A stretch of DNA of 64,000 nt from Sphaerochaeta pleomorpha str. Grapes (GCF_000236685.1 NC_016633.1:1240001-1304000), one strand, 5' to 3'. Shown: positions 42,366 through 51,816, counted from the first letter of the stretch. Made by a program: numbers and translations. The notes: generated by a model from the letters alone, not told the origin.

Positions 42366-43786
42366 TGGCACCCCAGCTTTCCATCTGTAATGGCAAAGGT
42401 AGTACGGGAGACCAAGGATGCAAAATTCTGGTCATGGGTTATCAAGAGGATGCCGGCACCGTTACGACGTAACCGGGTAATTATCTTAAGGGCCGTAGCA
42501 TAGGTAAGGGCATTATCCAGTTCATCGAGAATGTAGAAAGGTCGGTCCAGAAGGTAATAGACCGCGGCCTGGAGTGCCTTTCTCAAGGGATAACTCATTG
42601 TCGAGGGGGTATCCTCCAGTTCAAGGTCAAAAAGAATCGCACAGTCACTCACCATTTTTTCGATTTCGGCGGCAGAAAGGTTTTTCCGGCGTTTCAATGA
42701 CCAGGAAAGCTCTTCGCGTACGGTTGGGAGAAATATCTGCAGGTCAGGGTTTTGAAACAGATAGCCAACTGTCCTGTTGAGGGTTTTTGCAGAGACAATT
42801 TTGCCGTCGAGTGTAAATTCCCCTTCACTGGGTACATCGAGGCCGCAGAGAAGCCTGCTGAACGTACTCTTTCCGCTTCCGTTCGGACCAACCAAGGTAG
42901 AGAGGTCTCCACTGGAAAGGGAGAAAGAGGGTACTGCAAGGGTAAAAGGTTTCTCATCGATGGAACTCACCCGTGAACGGGTAGTTTTCAGGGCGGAACA
43001 GGTAAGGGTTTGGCGTCTAGGGACTTGAATGACCTGTTCCTCGAGGGGGTTCGGCAGATCATCCCCACAGAGATGGGAAAAGGATTGAAGGATCTCCTGT
43101 TTTTCACCAAAACGTAGTTTGCCGTTCTCGATCAGGGCATATCGATCGAAAAGTCCTTCAAACTGTGAAAGATACCGGGAGGCCAGTACCAAAACCGTGT
43201 GGTTGTCTTCCTTGATTTTTTCAGCAAGGAGAGAGCGCCAACGAAGATCCAGGTCATCAAAGGATTCATCCAGTATCCAAAAGGTAGGGTTTATCACCTG
43301 TTGCACTGCAAGCAGCACCCGTTTTCTTTCCCCCCCGCTCAGTTCTTGTTCACTCGAACCTCGCATGGGAAGCAAGTCCCACTGGGCAAGGGCCTCATCG
43401 ACCCTTCGCTCTATGGTTTTTCTGTCAAGGCCGAGGGATTCCAAAGGAAAGGCCAACTCATCCTCTACACTTGTAGCAATGAACTGTTCCTGTGGGTCCT
43501 GTGATACGTACCCACAATCGAGGAGCAAATCCCACGGCTCAGTAAGGGAAAGGTCTTTTCCACATATAGTGACACTTCCTTGGAGATCACCTTGGATATA
43601 TTTGGGGCATACATCGCTCAAAATACGGGCAAACGTACTTTTACCCCCATCAAAAGGGGCAAGCAACAAGGTTTTACTATTTTTCGGGAAGGTACAATCA
43701 AGGTGTTCGAGAACCGGTCTGTTTGGTTTCCCTGTCCAGGAACGGTAGGTAAAACTGAGGTCCTTGACGATGGCAGTGTCATTCAT
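42362..43786 (-). CDS. ECF transporter double ATPase with one degenerate site
   Basis: Two ECF ATPase domains are fused in one 474-aa chain. Domain 1 (about residues 1-230) has a changed Walker A (APFDGGKST, lacking the first Gly), a good Q-loop (YVSQDPQEQF), a canonical signature LSGGERKR and Walker B FWILDES, but Ser-Arg (VLASRYLSQ) where the switch His should be. Domain 2 (about 260-474) has canonical Walker A GPNGSGKST, Q-loop LFQNPDLQIF, Walker B FYILDEL and switch His (ITHDQ), but a degenerate signature (MSYPLRKA). In a head-to-tail dimer this gives one intact and one degenerate ATP site. It is coupled to ecfT (4-bp overlap). Confidence 0.9.
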   Translation of the reverse strand: MNDTAIVKDLSFTYRSWTGKPNRPVLEHLDCTFPKNSKTLLLAPFDGGKSTFARILSDVCPKYIQGDLQGSVTICGKDLSLTEPWDLLLDCGYVSQDPQEQFIATSVEDELAFPLESLGLDRKTIERRVDEALAQWDLLPMRGSSEQELSGGERKRVLLAVQQVINPTFWILDESFDDLDLRWRSLLAEKIKEDNHTVLVLASRYLSQFEGLFDRYALIENGKLRFGEKQEILQSFSHLCGDDLPNPLEEQVIQVPRRQTLTCSALKTTRSRVSSIDEKPFTLAVPSFSLSSGDLSTLVGPNGSGKSTFSRLLCGLDVPSEGEFTLDGKIVSAKTLNRTVGYLFQNPDLQIFLPTVREELSWSLKRRKNLSAAEIEKMVSDCAILFDLELEDTPSTMSYPLRKALQAAVYYLLDRPFYILDELDNALTYATALKIITRLRRNGAGILLITHDQNFASLVSRTTFAITDGKLGCQ

Positions 43787-43794
43787 TGGCGAGC

Positions 43795-44535
43795 CTAACT
43801 GAGTTGGAGAAGTTCGTCATGCCGCCTGGATATTTCACCATAGACAACTTGGGGAAGTGTCTCCAGTTCCTCAGGGGTAAGATTTGCGGTTGAAATCGGT
43901 TTACCGATTGACAGCCTGGCATGGACCCGTTTGAACCCATGGATAGTTTCCAAGCCATCCCGGGTTCCCTGTATGGTCAAAGGAACGATGATAGCTTTCG
44001 CACGGGTTGCAAGTTTCAGGCTTCCTGCCTTCATTTCACCGATTTGGCCTGTTTTACTCCTAGTCCCTTCGGGGAATATGAGCATCGGTTTACCTTGCTT
44101 GAGTTTCTGCACCCCTGCAAGGATTGCCTTGACGGCTGAATGGGGGCTATTCCGATCAATGAAGATGCATCCAATCGCCATGCACCAGAAATTCACAATG
44201 GGAACTTTTCTCAGTTCCGCCTTTGCAATGATACAGGCCCAAAGATTTGCAGGACCGACAAATGCGATAATGTCCAACATACTGTGATGATTGGCTACAA
44301 AACAAACATTCTTCTCGGAGGGGAGATTTTCCCTTCCGTCTACAGAAACCGACACCCCAAGCATAAACAGGCTGAACTGTGATATTCCATGCCCACAGAT
44401 CCGCAGCCAGCGTTCGGCACTCTTGTCAGCCTTGAAGACCTTGAGAATTCCAGCTGGAACAAAGGCATATATCGTTGAAAGAATTAACAATGGTATTACG
44501 AACAGGTAGGCTATTGCCATTCGGATATAATGCAT
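43795..44535 (-). CDS. plsC: 1-acyl-sn-glycerol-3-phosphate acyltransferase
   Basis: PlsC acylates lysophosphatidic acid to phosphatidic acid at the membrane. The 246-aa protein has an N-terminal membrane segment, the catalytic NHHSMLDI (HX4D), the CIFIDR block and the FPEGTRSKTG motif, followed by IVPLTIQGTRDG. GAGGAAG precedes ATG 44535. It lies between the ABC exporter gene (12-bp gap upstream) and the ECF ATPase gene, so membrane-lipid synthesis may share transcripts with both transporters. Confidence 0.92.
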   Translation of the reverse strand: MHYIRMAIAYLFVIPLLILSTIYAFVPAGILKVFKADKSAERWLRICGHGISQFSLFMLGVSVSVDGRENLPSEKNVCFVANHHSMLDIIAFVGPANLWACIIAKAELRKVPIVNFWCMAIGCIFIDRNSPHSAVKAILAGVQKLKQGKPMLIFPEGTRSKTGQIGEMKAGSLKLATRAKAIIVPLTIQGTRDGLETIHGFKRVHARLSIGKPISTANLTPEELETLPQVVYGEISRRHDELLQLS

Positions 44536-44547
44536 ACACTTCCTCGA

Positions 44548-46266
44548 TTACGAAAAATCTTGCTTGCTATAAAGTTTTGCATACTGGCCACCTTTGGCCA
44601 AAAGCTCGGTATGCGTCCCTTCCTCAATTAGTTTACCTTTATCAAGGACAAAAATACAATCAGCATTCTTTACCGTTGTGAGCCGATGCGCAATTACGAT
44701 TGCGGTCCTCCCATGGGAAAGCCTGCTGAAAGCTTCGGTAATCAATTCCTCGCTTTCACTGTCGAGACTGCTTGTCGCTTCATCAAAGATAAGTATCGGA
44801 GGGTTTTTCAGAAAGACCCTTGCTATAGAAATGCGTTGCTTCTGGCCACCCGAGAGCAAAGTCCCACGCTCACCTACCTGGGTATCCAGCCCATCAGGGA
44901 GACTCCTGACGAATGAACCGAGGTTTGCGGCATCAAGGGCAGCATACATTTCGGAATCGGAAGCATCTACCTTTCCGTAGCGGAGGTTTTCCCTGATGGT
45001 GTCATCGAAAAGAAACACGTTCTGCTGCACAAAGCCAATATTCTGGTGCAAGGAGCTTTGTCGTACATCTGCCACATCCTGCCCATCGATAAGTACTTTA
45101 CCAGAAGCAGCCTCGTAGAATCGGGGAATAAGTGATGCAAAGGTACTCTTTCCGGCCCCTGATTCCCCGACCAAGGCAACTGTAGAGCCTCCTTTGATCG
45201 TAAGGCAGATATCATCAAGGATTGTCTCGACAGAGCTTTCATACTGGAAGGTAACCTGGTCATAGGTAACATTTCCCTCTGTAACGACCAGGGGAACGGC
45301 ATTTTTCTTGTCTGTGATGGAAGGCTGCTCATCCATTACCTGGGTAAACCGCTCGAAGGAAGCCATACCCTGTTGCAACTGTTCGGTAAAGTTAATCAAA
45401 CGGTCGATAGGGGGAAGGACTACCCCGACATAGAGGATAAAGGCAACCAAATCATACGCTTGGACTTTTCCCAGGAGAATCAGCAAGGCCCCGCCAGCGA
45501 TGGTGCAAAAATAGTACAGGTCTCTGAAAAGTCCGAGTATGGAGTGATAACTTCCCATGACCTTATACTGTTGCATTTTGCTATCGCGCAATACGTTGTT
45601 GACATTATCGAATTTCTTGGACTGGTACTCTTCCCTGCTGAAGGACTTGACTTCACGTATACCTTGCAGGGAATTTTCCACGGTGCTGTTCACATCAGCG
45701 ACCGTTCGCCTGACTTCCCTGAAGGTCTGTTTCATTTTCAGGCCGTAATGGACCCCATAGAACACCATGATCGGCAAGGGGATCAGGGAAACCAAAGAAA
45801 GGGAGACATTATAGGAAAACATAATGATATAGGAACCGAGGATTGTCGCCAGACTGATCAACAGGTCTTCCGGTGCGTGGTGGGCTGTCTCGGTTATCTG
45901 GAACAAGTCATTGGTAATCCTGCTCATCACATGACCGGTCTTCGTCTTGTCAAAATACCCGAAGGAAAGTTTCTGCAGATGCGAGAACAATTCGCTACGC
46001 ATGTCGTTTTCCATCTGGACTCCCAGGATATGTCCCCAGGTAACCCTGATATACTGGCAGACAGCCTGCAGGATATAAATGAGCAACATTACCCCGAAAA
46101 TAATGAACATAGTACGGACATTACCCTCGGGAATCTCGGTTTTCAAGAGCTGCCGGGTCAGAGAAGGAAACAGGATAGAAAGAAAGGAAGAAAACACAGC
46201 TACCCCCATATCAAGGAAAAATAGTCCTTTATATGGGCGGTAGTAAGAAATAAAACGCTTGAGCAT
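44548..46266 (-). CDS. ABC exporter (MsbA/multidrug type)
   Basis: This 572-aa half-transporter fuses six membrane helices (about 1-310) to an ATPase domain. Motifs are Walker A GESGAGKST, Q-loop FVQQNVFLFDDTI, signature LLSGGQKQR, Walker B ILIFDEATSSLDSESE and switch His IAHRL. It likely works as a homodimer exporting a lipid or drug; no pair gene is adjacent. ATG 46266 (MLKRFISYYRPYKG) follows the helicase stop by one base, and GGAAG lies 11 bases upstream inside the helicase gene. It precedes plsC, which hints at a lipid cargo (inference). Confidence 0.88.
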   Translation of the reverse strand: MLKRFISYYRPYKGLFFLDMGVAVFSSFLSILFPSLTRQLLKTEIPEGNVRTMFIIFGVMLLIYILQAVCQYIRVTWGHILGVQMENDMRSELFSHLQKLSFGYFDKTKTGHVMSRITNDLFQITETAHHAPEDLLISLATILGSYIIMFSYNVSLSLVSLIPLPIMVFYGVHYGLKMKQTFREVRRTVADVNSTVENSLQGIREVKSFSREEYQSKKFDNVNNVLRDSKMQQYKVMGSYHSILGLFRDLYYFCTIAGGALLILLGKVQAYDLVAFILYVGVVLPPIDRLINFTEQLQQGMASFERFTQVMDEQPSITDKKNAVPLVVTEGNVTYDQVTFQYESSVETILDDICLTIKGGSTVALVGESGAGKSTFASLIPRFYEAASGKVLIDGQDVADVRQSSLHQNIGFVQQNVFLFDDTIRENLRYGKVDASDSEMYAALDAANLGSFVRSLPDGLDTQVGERGTLLSGGQKQRISIARVFLKNPPILIFDEATSSLDSESEELITEAFSRLSHGRTAIVIAHRLTTVKNADCIFVLDKGKLIEEGTHTELLAKGGQYAKLYSKQDFS

Positions 46267-46267
46267 A

Positions 46268-47956
46268 TCAGTGTTTCTTCCCAAAAAGTCTCGCAAAGAA
46301 TCCTTTTTTCGGCAAAGGTTTTTCAACAGTGACAGGAGGTTTTACCGGGGAAACGGTTTTTTTCTGAACAGGTTTCTTCTGGGCAGGTTCTCTTCTGTTG
46401 GCTGCAGGGGAAGCAGGTGCAGAACCAGATTCTCCCTTGTACTGCTGCTTGTAGTATGCCAATCTTTCTTCCAAAGAAAGATTCTGGATTTCTGCATAGC
46501 TCTTGGAGCCTGTTTTACGTCTTGGTGCTGGATTCGAAGGACGGGCTGCAAGGGGCTGGCGGGGTTTGGTCGCAGCAGTCCTTGGCTCGTTGACCCTTGG
46601 CTCACTGGCAGGTTTACCGGCATATTTGCCAGCAGGACGGGCAGGACCTCTTCTGGCAGGTCCACTTGCATCCCTTCTTGGCGGGGCAGATCTCCTTGAG
46701 GGAGAAGATGTAGGGCGTCCATTTCTGCTACGACCACCTCGATCAGGGGAAGAAGCATATTCGTCGTTGCTTACCAAATCGCGGAAAGAGTATTTGGCAC
46801 TCTTGTCCTCGACTACAGGCAATTCGCCTTCCGCAGGCCAAATTACAGGAATTTTCATCTGGATATAGTTTTCGATCGGTTCAAGGCCAAATACATACTC
46901 TTCATCGGCCAAGGTAATGGACTTGCCTGTTTTCCCGGCGCGGGCAGTTCGCCCTATTCGATGAACATAACTCTCGAAATCGTCGGGGATGTCATAGTTG
47001 ACTACCAGCTGGAGATCGTCGATCTGGAGTCCTCTAGCAGCTACGTCAGTGGCCACAAGGAATTTGATCGTCCCATCTTTCATCTTATCGATGGTTTCCA
47101 GGCGTTTCGACTGGGGAAGGTCTCCCATCAGGTACTTTGAGGCATATCCATTGAGCGACAACCGTTTGGCAACCTCTATGCAACGTGCCTTGGTGTTTGT
47201 GAAAACCAAGCAGTTTTCTGGGTTTTCCCTATGCAGGAGCTGGAGAAGCAAACCGAATTTCTCATCCTTGGAAATATGGTACAGCTCCTGGGTAATTGCA
47301 TTTACGGTTATTTCCTCGGGCTGGACCTCGACTTCTACAGGACTATTCATGAAAGACCAGGCAAGATTGCGCACCCTGGTTCCCAAAGTCGCCGAGAACA
47401 GCATGGTCTGCCTTTCTTTGGCCGGCCTCAGCAGGCTGAACATTTTCTGGACATCAGGATAAAACCCCATGTCAAAGAGCCGGTCTGCCTCATCGACAAC
47501 AAAGGTATCGAACTGGCGGAAATCAATCTTATGCATCTTCTGGTAATCCAGGATTCTTCCCGGGGTACAGACAAAGATATCACACCCTTTCTCGATCAAG
47601 GCATCCTGCTTTCCATACCCGACCCCTCCATAAAAACAACCTACCGTCAGTCCCTCGATGGCTGAAGACAGTTTTGCCGTATCTTCGTCAATTTGGACAG
47701 CCAGTTCCCTGGTCGGGGCTACGATCAAAGCTTTTGGAAGGGGTTTCCCTTCTTTCTGTGCCGTCACATATTTTTGGAGGATAGAAAGAACATATACGGC
47801 AGTTTTTCCGCTACCAGTCTTTGACTGGACCATAACATCTCGGTAGGCAAGGCTAATTGGAAGGATTTTCTCCTGTACCTCGGTACAATCGCTAAATCCT
47901 GCAGCCTCGATACCTTTGAGCACCTGCTCACTTAAGGGTAATTCAGTAAATTTCAT
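46268..47956 (-). CDS. DEAD-box RNA helicase with basic disordered tail
   Basis: This is a 562-aa ATP-dependent RNA helicase. Core motifs: SKTGSGKT (I), PTRELAVQ (Ia), VDEADRLFD (II, DEAD), FSATLG (III), VATDVAARGLQ (V) and HRIGRTARAGKTG (VI). From about residue 400 the chain is low-complexity and rich in Arg, Pro, Ala, Ser and Gly, then ends with a Lys-rich KKGFFARLFGKKH. Such tails bind RNA and can favour condensates (inference). No Shine-Dalgarno precedes the ATG; TATATA ends 6 bases upstream. The ABC exporter gene starts one base after its stop. Confidence 0.92.
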   Translation of the reverse strand: MKFTELPLSEQVLKGIEAAGFSDCTEVQEKILPISLAYRDVMVQSKTGSGKTAVYVLSILQKYVTAQKEGKPLPKALIVAPTRELAVQIDEDTAKLSSAIEGLTVGCFYGGVGYGKQDALIEKGCDIFVCTPGRILDYQKMHKIDFRQFDTFVVDEADRLFDMGFYPDVQKMFSLLRPAKERQTMLFSATLGTRVRNLAWSFMNSPVEVEVQPEEITVNAITQELYHISKDEKFGLLLQLLHRENPENCLVFTNTKARCIEVAKRLSLNGYASKYLMGDLPQSKRLETIDKMKDGTIKFLVATDVAARGLQIDDLQLVVNYDIPDDFESYVHRIGRTARAGKTGKSITLADEEYVFGLEPIENYIQMKIPVIWPAEGELPVVEDKSAKYSFRDLVSNDEYASSPDRGGRSRNGRPTSSPSRRSAPPRRDASGPARRGPARPAGKYAGKPASEPRVNEPRTAATKPRQPLAARPSNPAPRRKTGSKSYAEIQNLSLEERLAYYKQQYKGESGSAPASPAANRREPAQKKPVQKKTVSPVKPPVTVEKPLPKKGFFARLFGKKH

Positions 47957-47991
47957 GGATACTATATATCGCCTTTATAATAATTTGCCAA
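47957..47991 (-). promoter_or_regulatory. Predicted leaderless promoter of DEAD helicase gene
   Basis: TTGGCA (47991-47986), 17-base spacer, TATATA (47968-47963), then 6 bases and ATG 47956; no ribosome site. Confidence 0.55.
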
Positions 47992-47999
47992 CACACAAC

Positions 48000-48031
48000 A
48001 GAAAGGGAGAAAATACATTTACTCCCTTTCT
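48000..48031 (-). terminator. Terminator after aminotransferase/ftsK transcript
   Basis: GAAAGGGAG and CTCCCTTTC form a 9-bp stem with a 12-base loop after the aminotransferase gene. The U-run is weak (TGTTGTG). Confidence 0.55.
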
Positions 48032-48088
48032 ACAAGATAGATTAAAATAACAGTATTGTCCACCTCCACAAGGAGACGGCAAAAACAC

Positions 48089-48901
48089 TCAGTCCTCTAG
48101 CTCCCATTCCCTTACCTGATGGCAGATAGCAAGGGTCCTCGTAAACGGACCGGCAAAGCTTTTCCCATCGACAGAGTATATCGGCATAGCCGCCATACTG
48201 GTGGCGGAGATAAACAATTCATCGTACAACCCGGAACGGACATCCTTTGCCAAAGGGGATTCGTAGACAACCTCTATGCCATTTTTAAGCGCAGCCTGGA
48301 CAACCCGGTCCCGGGTTACCCCCAGCAACACCTTTTCAGAGGGAGCTGTATACAGCTTACCTTCCCTGAAGGCAAAGAAATTGCTACGCGTCCCCTCCAG
48401 GATTTCCCCTTCCCTATTGACTAGAAGTGCTTCAAATCCACCTTGGCGGCGGGCAGCTTCAAGAGCCATATAATTCAACAGCAGATTCCCTGTCTTACAG
48501 GATGGCATCAATCGTTCGCCTTCATAGGTAAAGGTTACAACTCCTTCTCTGTAATAGCTATCAGGGTATGAAATCAGAGGTGCTGCCGTTATAAAACATT
48601 GAGGATCCTTGCCCCCGACAACAAGGATACGTACAGAAGCTTCCACCAAGGAATCCACCTGTATGAGAGCATGTACCCAGTTTGTCAATTCCTCGTTGGT
48701 GAATGAATGGGAAAGGAAGATGCCCTCACAGGACTTGTCCAATCGCCTCAAATGATCGGCAAGATGTACAGGTCTCCCCTTGATGACCCGAATGGATTCA
48801 TAGGTAGAAAACCCAAACTGCACTTCCCTGTTTGTCACACTGAGTGTGGCGTCCGCTTCCTTAATGATAACCCCGTTCCGTACGGCATGTTCAGCGACCA
48901 T
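48089..48901 (-). CDS. Class IV (fold-type IV) PLP aminotransferase
   Basis: This 270-aa PLP enzyme belongs to the branched-chain aminotransferase/D-amino acid aminotransferase/PabC group. The catalytic Lys lies in MPSCKTGNLLLNYMALEAAR, the cofactor-binding Glu in GEILEGTRSNFFAF, and LLGVTRDRV and FISATSMAAMPI complete the pattern. I cannot separate IlvE, D-Ala aminotransferase and aminodeoxychorismate lyase by eye. AAGGA lies 6 bases before the ATG. The gene starts 13 bp after ftsK. Confidence 0.85.
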   Translation of the reverse strand: MVAEHAVRNGVIIKEADATLSVTNREVQFGFSTYESIRVIKGRPVHLADHLRRLDKSCEGIFLSHSFTNEELTNWVHALIQVDSLVEASVRILVVGGKDPQCFITAAPLISYPDSYYREGVVTFTYEGERLMPSCKTGNLLLNYMALEAARRQGGFEALLVNREGEILEGTRSNFFAFREGKLYTAPSEKVLLGVTRDRVVQAALKNGIEVVYESPLAKDVRSGLYDELFISATSMAAMPIYSVDGKSFAGPFTRTLAICHQVREWELED

Positions 48902-48914
48902 TGCATTCCTTCTT

Positions 48915-51758
48915 TTACGATGGATATTTAATCAATTCCCTGGGCTTGCTCCCATTCGGAGGCCCGACATATCCCATCTCTTCCATCTGCTCTACCAGAC
49001 GTGCAGCCCGGTTGTACCCTATCTTAAGCCTTCGCTGCAAGTAGGAAGCTGAAGCACAACGCCTTTCGACAACAATCTGGAGGGCTTTTTCCATCAGCGC
49101 ATCATCATCGTTCCCTTCAACTTCATCAGACGAAGCATCACTGCTGTCAACATTTTCATCCTCGAAGAAGGAATCGTCGATAAAATCCTGGACTCCCTGG
49201 GTACTTGCGAACCTGACCACTTCCTCGACTTCATTGTCACTCAGATAAGCCCCTTGGATGCGCATGGGAATCGGATCGGTACTTGCAACATAGAGCATAT
49301 CGCCCTTACCAAGTAACTTTTCTGCTCCGCCTTCATCGATAATGATCCGGCTATCGGTCGTACTGGTAACGGCAAAAGCGATTCGAGTAGGTATATTGCT
49401 TTTTATCACCCCGGTAATGACATCGACAGAGGGGCGCTGCGTCGCCAGAATCAGATGTATCCCGACTGCCCTGCTCATGGCAGCCAGACGGGAAACTTTG
49501 TTCTCCAGCTCCTTGCCCACCGTATGCATCAAGTCGGCAAACTCATCTATGACCACGACAATGAACGGGAGTTTTTCCCTTGCAAGATGACTTTCCTCAA
49601 TCTTTTCATTATAGCCGGTGATATTTCGCGCGTTTATCCCTTGCAGCAGCCGATACCTCCTATCCATCTCATATAGACAGAAATCGAAGGCCTTGAGCGT
49701 CTTCTTAGGATCTGTGATGACCGGGGTCAAAAGATGTGGGATGCCATTGTAGATGTTCAGCTCCACAATTTTGGGATCTACAAGAATGAGTCTCACTTCT
49801 TTCGGGCTCTTACGGAATAATATGGAGCAGATCATCGAATTGACACAGACGCTCTTGCCACTTCCGGTAGACCCTGCAATGAGAAGATGCGGGGCTTTCT
49901 CGACATCGATGACAATAGGCTCCCCAAGAAGGTTCTTACCGAGAACCATGGGGATATTGCCCCTTTTCTGGTCCATGGAAGGAAGCATCTCCTTGAAACC
50001 GATGATATCGCGTTTCCTGTTTGGGATTTCTATTCCAACGGCAGAGCGCCCGGGTATCGGGGCAACGATGCGTACCTGCAGTGCTGCAAGGCTGAGGGCT
50101 ATGTTATCTGCAAGGCTGACGATTGTATTCACCCTGACCCCGGGGGCAGGAAGAATCTCAAACATGGTTACGGTAGGCCCCCGTACAATGCTGACCAACT
50201 CAACCCTCACGTTGAATTCCATAAGAGTAGCAACCAGCTTGTCCCCTCTCTCCAAGGTCTCCGTGTCAATTACATTTCCGGTTTTGGGATACCTCACCAG
50301 GATTTCCTCGGGAGGAAAGCGGTATATAAGCCTTCCTTTATTGATCAGTGCACTGCCACTTCCGTTCGAGGAAGCGAGACCGCCCACCCCGCTTGCTGTA
50401 TCAATGTCGAGATCACCTTCCAGTACCTCAGAAATAGGGGGTACATCATCCGAAAACCCTCCATTGATAGGTTTGGCGGTGCTCAAAGGAGCAAAAAACT
50501 CTGGGCGTTCAGTCTTCGGCTCGTCAAAAGAGGGTCTGACGGAAATGACCTGGTCCCGTATGGAAATCGTAGCTTTCCCGCTCTCCTCGGCAGGGAGTTG
50601 CAAAGATTCCTTTTCTCTTCTTTCCAAGGAGGGACTTCCCATAGAAACCTTGACTTCAACGGGATTGGCAATCGTAACAGAAGCAGGGGTTTCAGGCCGA
50701 GAAAACAAACCATGGTCTTCTGTTTCTTCCACGGCCCTTGCAAGCATTCCCTTGGCTTTTCCTGTCCTCTTGGGAACAGGCTCGCTATGGGCTGCAGGAT
50801 TCTTCCCTATGACCTCCAAGGCTGCCTGGAGAAAGCCTGAAAGCGGTTCATGTTTCCTTTCATCGGATTTTGCTTTCTTTTTCTCTGTCCTGGTTTCGTC
50901 TTTTTCTACCTTGCGTTCCCGCATGTGTTCTTCTTTGATAGTCTGGAGAGCCCCTATACTGGCAAGTCCATAAGAAGGGGTGGGCGCCAACTCCTCTACA
51001 TCGATGATATCTTTGTTGGCAACTGCTCTCTCGGGCGATCGTGCAAGGCTATTGAGAGGGGGAACTTCCATAACCTGGGGGAATTCCATTTTCCCTGAGA
51101 AATCCTTTTCCTCTGGTTTCTGTTTTTGTTTGAGTACAACGATAGCCTCATCCTCAGTAAGTTTTTCCTGCCGTTTCTTTTCTGAGGCCAATCTTCTCTT
51201 TTCTCCCCGCGAAAGGGAGGAGGTATCAATTTTCTGGCCAGCTTGCATCTGCTTCAGTTTCAAGGCAAAAGCCTTTTTCTTTCGGTAATGCCGGTCAAGG
51301 ATATCGCCTATTAGGGTGAGGGCAACAAAAAGGCCAGTCTCGAAAAGGAAGGCTAGGACCACTTTGAGGGAAGCTGTATGCAACGTGGCACCATTTGCAA
51401 ACAGAAAATCCATAATCACCTTCGGGCGGCCTGTCTGCTGAAGCATCTGAGCCAGGAGGTATACGGTAAAATACATGAGTGCGGTTACCGGAATCAACAC
51501 GAAGGAAAAAGGTTTGCGGCCCCTGAAAGAAAAAGCCATGCAAGCCCAGAGGATAAGCAGAAAACAGAAAGGAATAAGTCCAAAAGGATTAGCCAATGCC
51601 GAAAAACCAATATACGGGGCCAGCCATTGCAAAAATCCAGTGAGAAAAGATGCTTTTACACTGAACAGAGGTAACACAATCCCCAATGACAACACCATTG
51701 CCAAAAAGAGTGACAAAAAGCCAAAAACCAATGAAAAACGACCTTTTCCTTTGTTCAA
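48915..51758 (-). CDS. ftsK: DNA translocase FtsK/SpoIIIE
   Basis: FtsK pumps chromosomal DNA at the division septum and activates dimer resolution. The 947-aa protein has about four N-terminal membrane helices, a basic/acidic linker (about 170-480), and the alpha-beta motor with Walker A GSTGSGKSVCVNSM and Walker B FIVVVIDEFADLM. The LILATQRPSVDVITGVIK block follows, then a C-terminal winged-helix gamma domain (ASYLQRRLKIGYNRAARLVE). I place the start at TTG 51758, with GAGGAG 6 bases upstream; the open frame extends 18 bases further without a ribosome site. Confidence 0.94.
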   Translation of the reverse strand: MNKGKGRFSLVFGFLSLFLAMVLSLGIVLPLFSVKASFLTGFLQWLAPYIGFSALANPFGLIPFCFLLILWACMAFSFRGRKPFSFVLIPVTALMYFTVYLLAQMLQQTGRPKVIMDFLFANGATLHTASLKVVLAFLFETGLFVALTLIGDILDRHYRKKKAFALKLKQMQAGQKIDTSSLSRGEKRRLASEKKRQEKLTEDEAIVVLKQKQKPEEKDFSGKMEFPQVMEVPPLNSLARSPERAVANKDIIDVEELAPTPSYGLASIGALQTIKEEHMRERKVEKDETRTEKKKAKSDERKHEPLSGFLQAALEVIGKNPAAHSEPVPKRTGKAKGMLARAVEETEDHGLFSRPETPASVTIANPVEVKVSMGSPSLERREKESLQLPAEESGKATISIRDQVISVRPSFDEPKTERPEFFAPLSTAKPINGGFSDDVPPISEVLEGDLDIDTASGVGGLASSNGSGSALINKGRLIYRFPPEEILVRYPKTGNVIDTETLERGDKLVATLMEFNVRVELVSIVRGPTVTMFEILPAPGVRVNTIVSLADNIALSLAALQVRIVAPIPGRSAVGIEIPNRKRDIIGFKEMLPSMDQKRGNIPMVLGKNLLGEPIVIDVEKAPHLLIAGSTGSGKSVCVNSMICSILFRKSPKEVRLILVDPKIVELNIYNGIPHLLTPVITDPKKTLKAFDFCLYEMDRRYRLLQGINARNITGYNEKIEESHLAREKLPFIVVVIDEFADLMHTVGKELENKVSRLAAMSRAVGIHLILATQRPSVDVITGVIKSNIPTRIAFAVTSTTDSRIIIDEGGAEKLLGKGDMLYVASTDPIPMRIQGAYLSDNEVEEVVRFASTQGVQDFIDDSFFEDENVDSSDASSDEVEGNDDDALMEKALQIVVERRCASASYLQRRLKIGYNRAARLVEQMEEMGYVGPPNGSKPRELIKYPS

Positions 51759-51816
51759 AACATTCTCCTCATGCAAAACCCCAATATCATTGAAACAACA
51801 AACCCATCCTCAGGTA

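Noticed and set aside
46268-46868. Long open frames on the plus strand opposite the helicase tail
   Set aside because: They arise because the GC-rich repetitive tail lacks stop codons in other frames; no ribosome sites and composition mirrors the sense strand.
49753-50973. 406-codon plus-strand frame opposite ftsK
   Set aside because: It is antisense to the conserved FtsK motor and linker; no protein-like motif or start signal.
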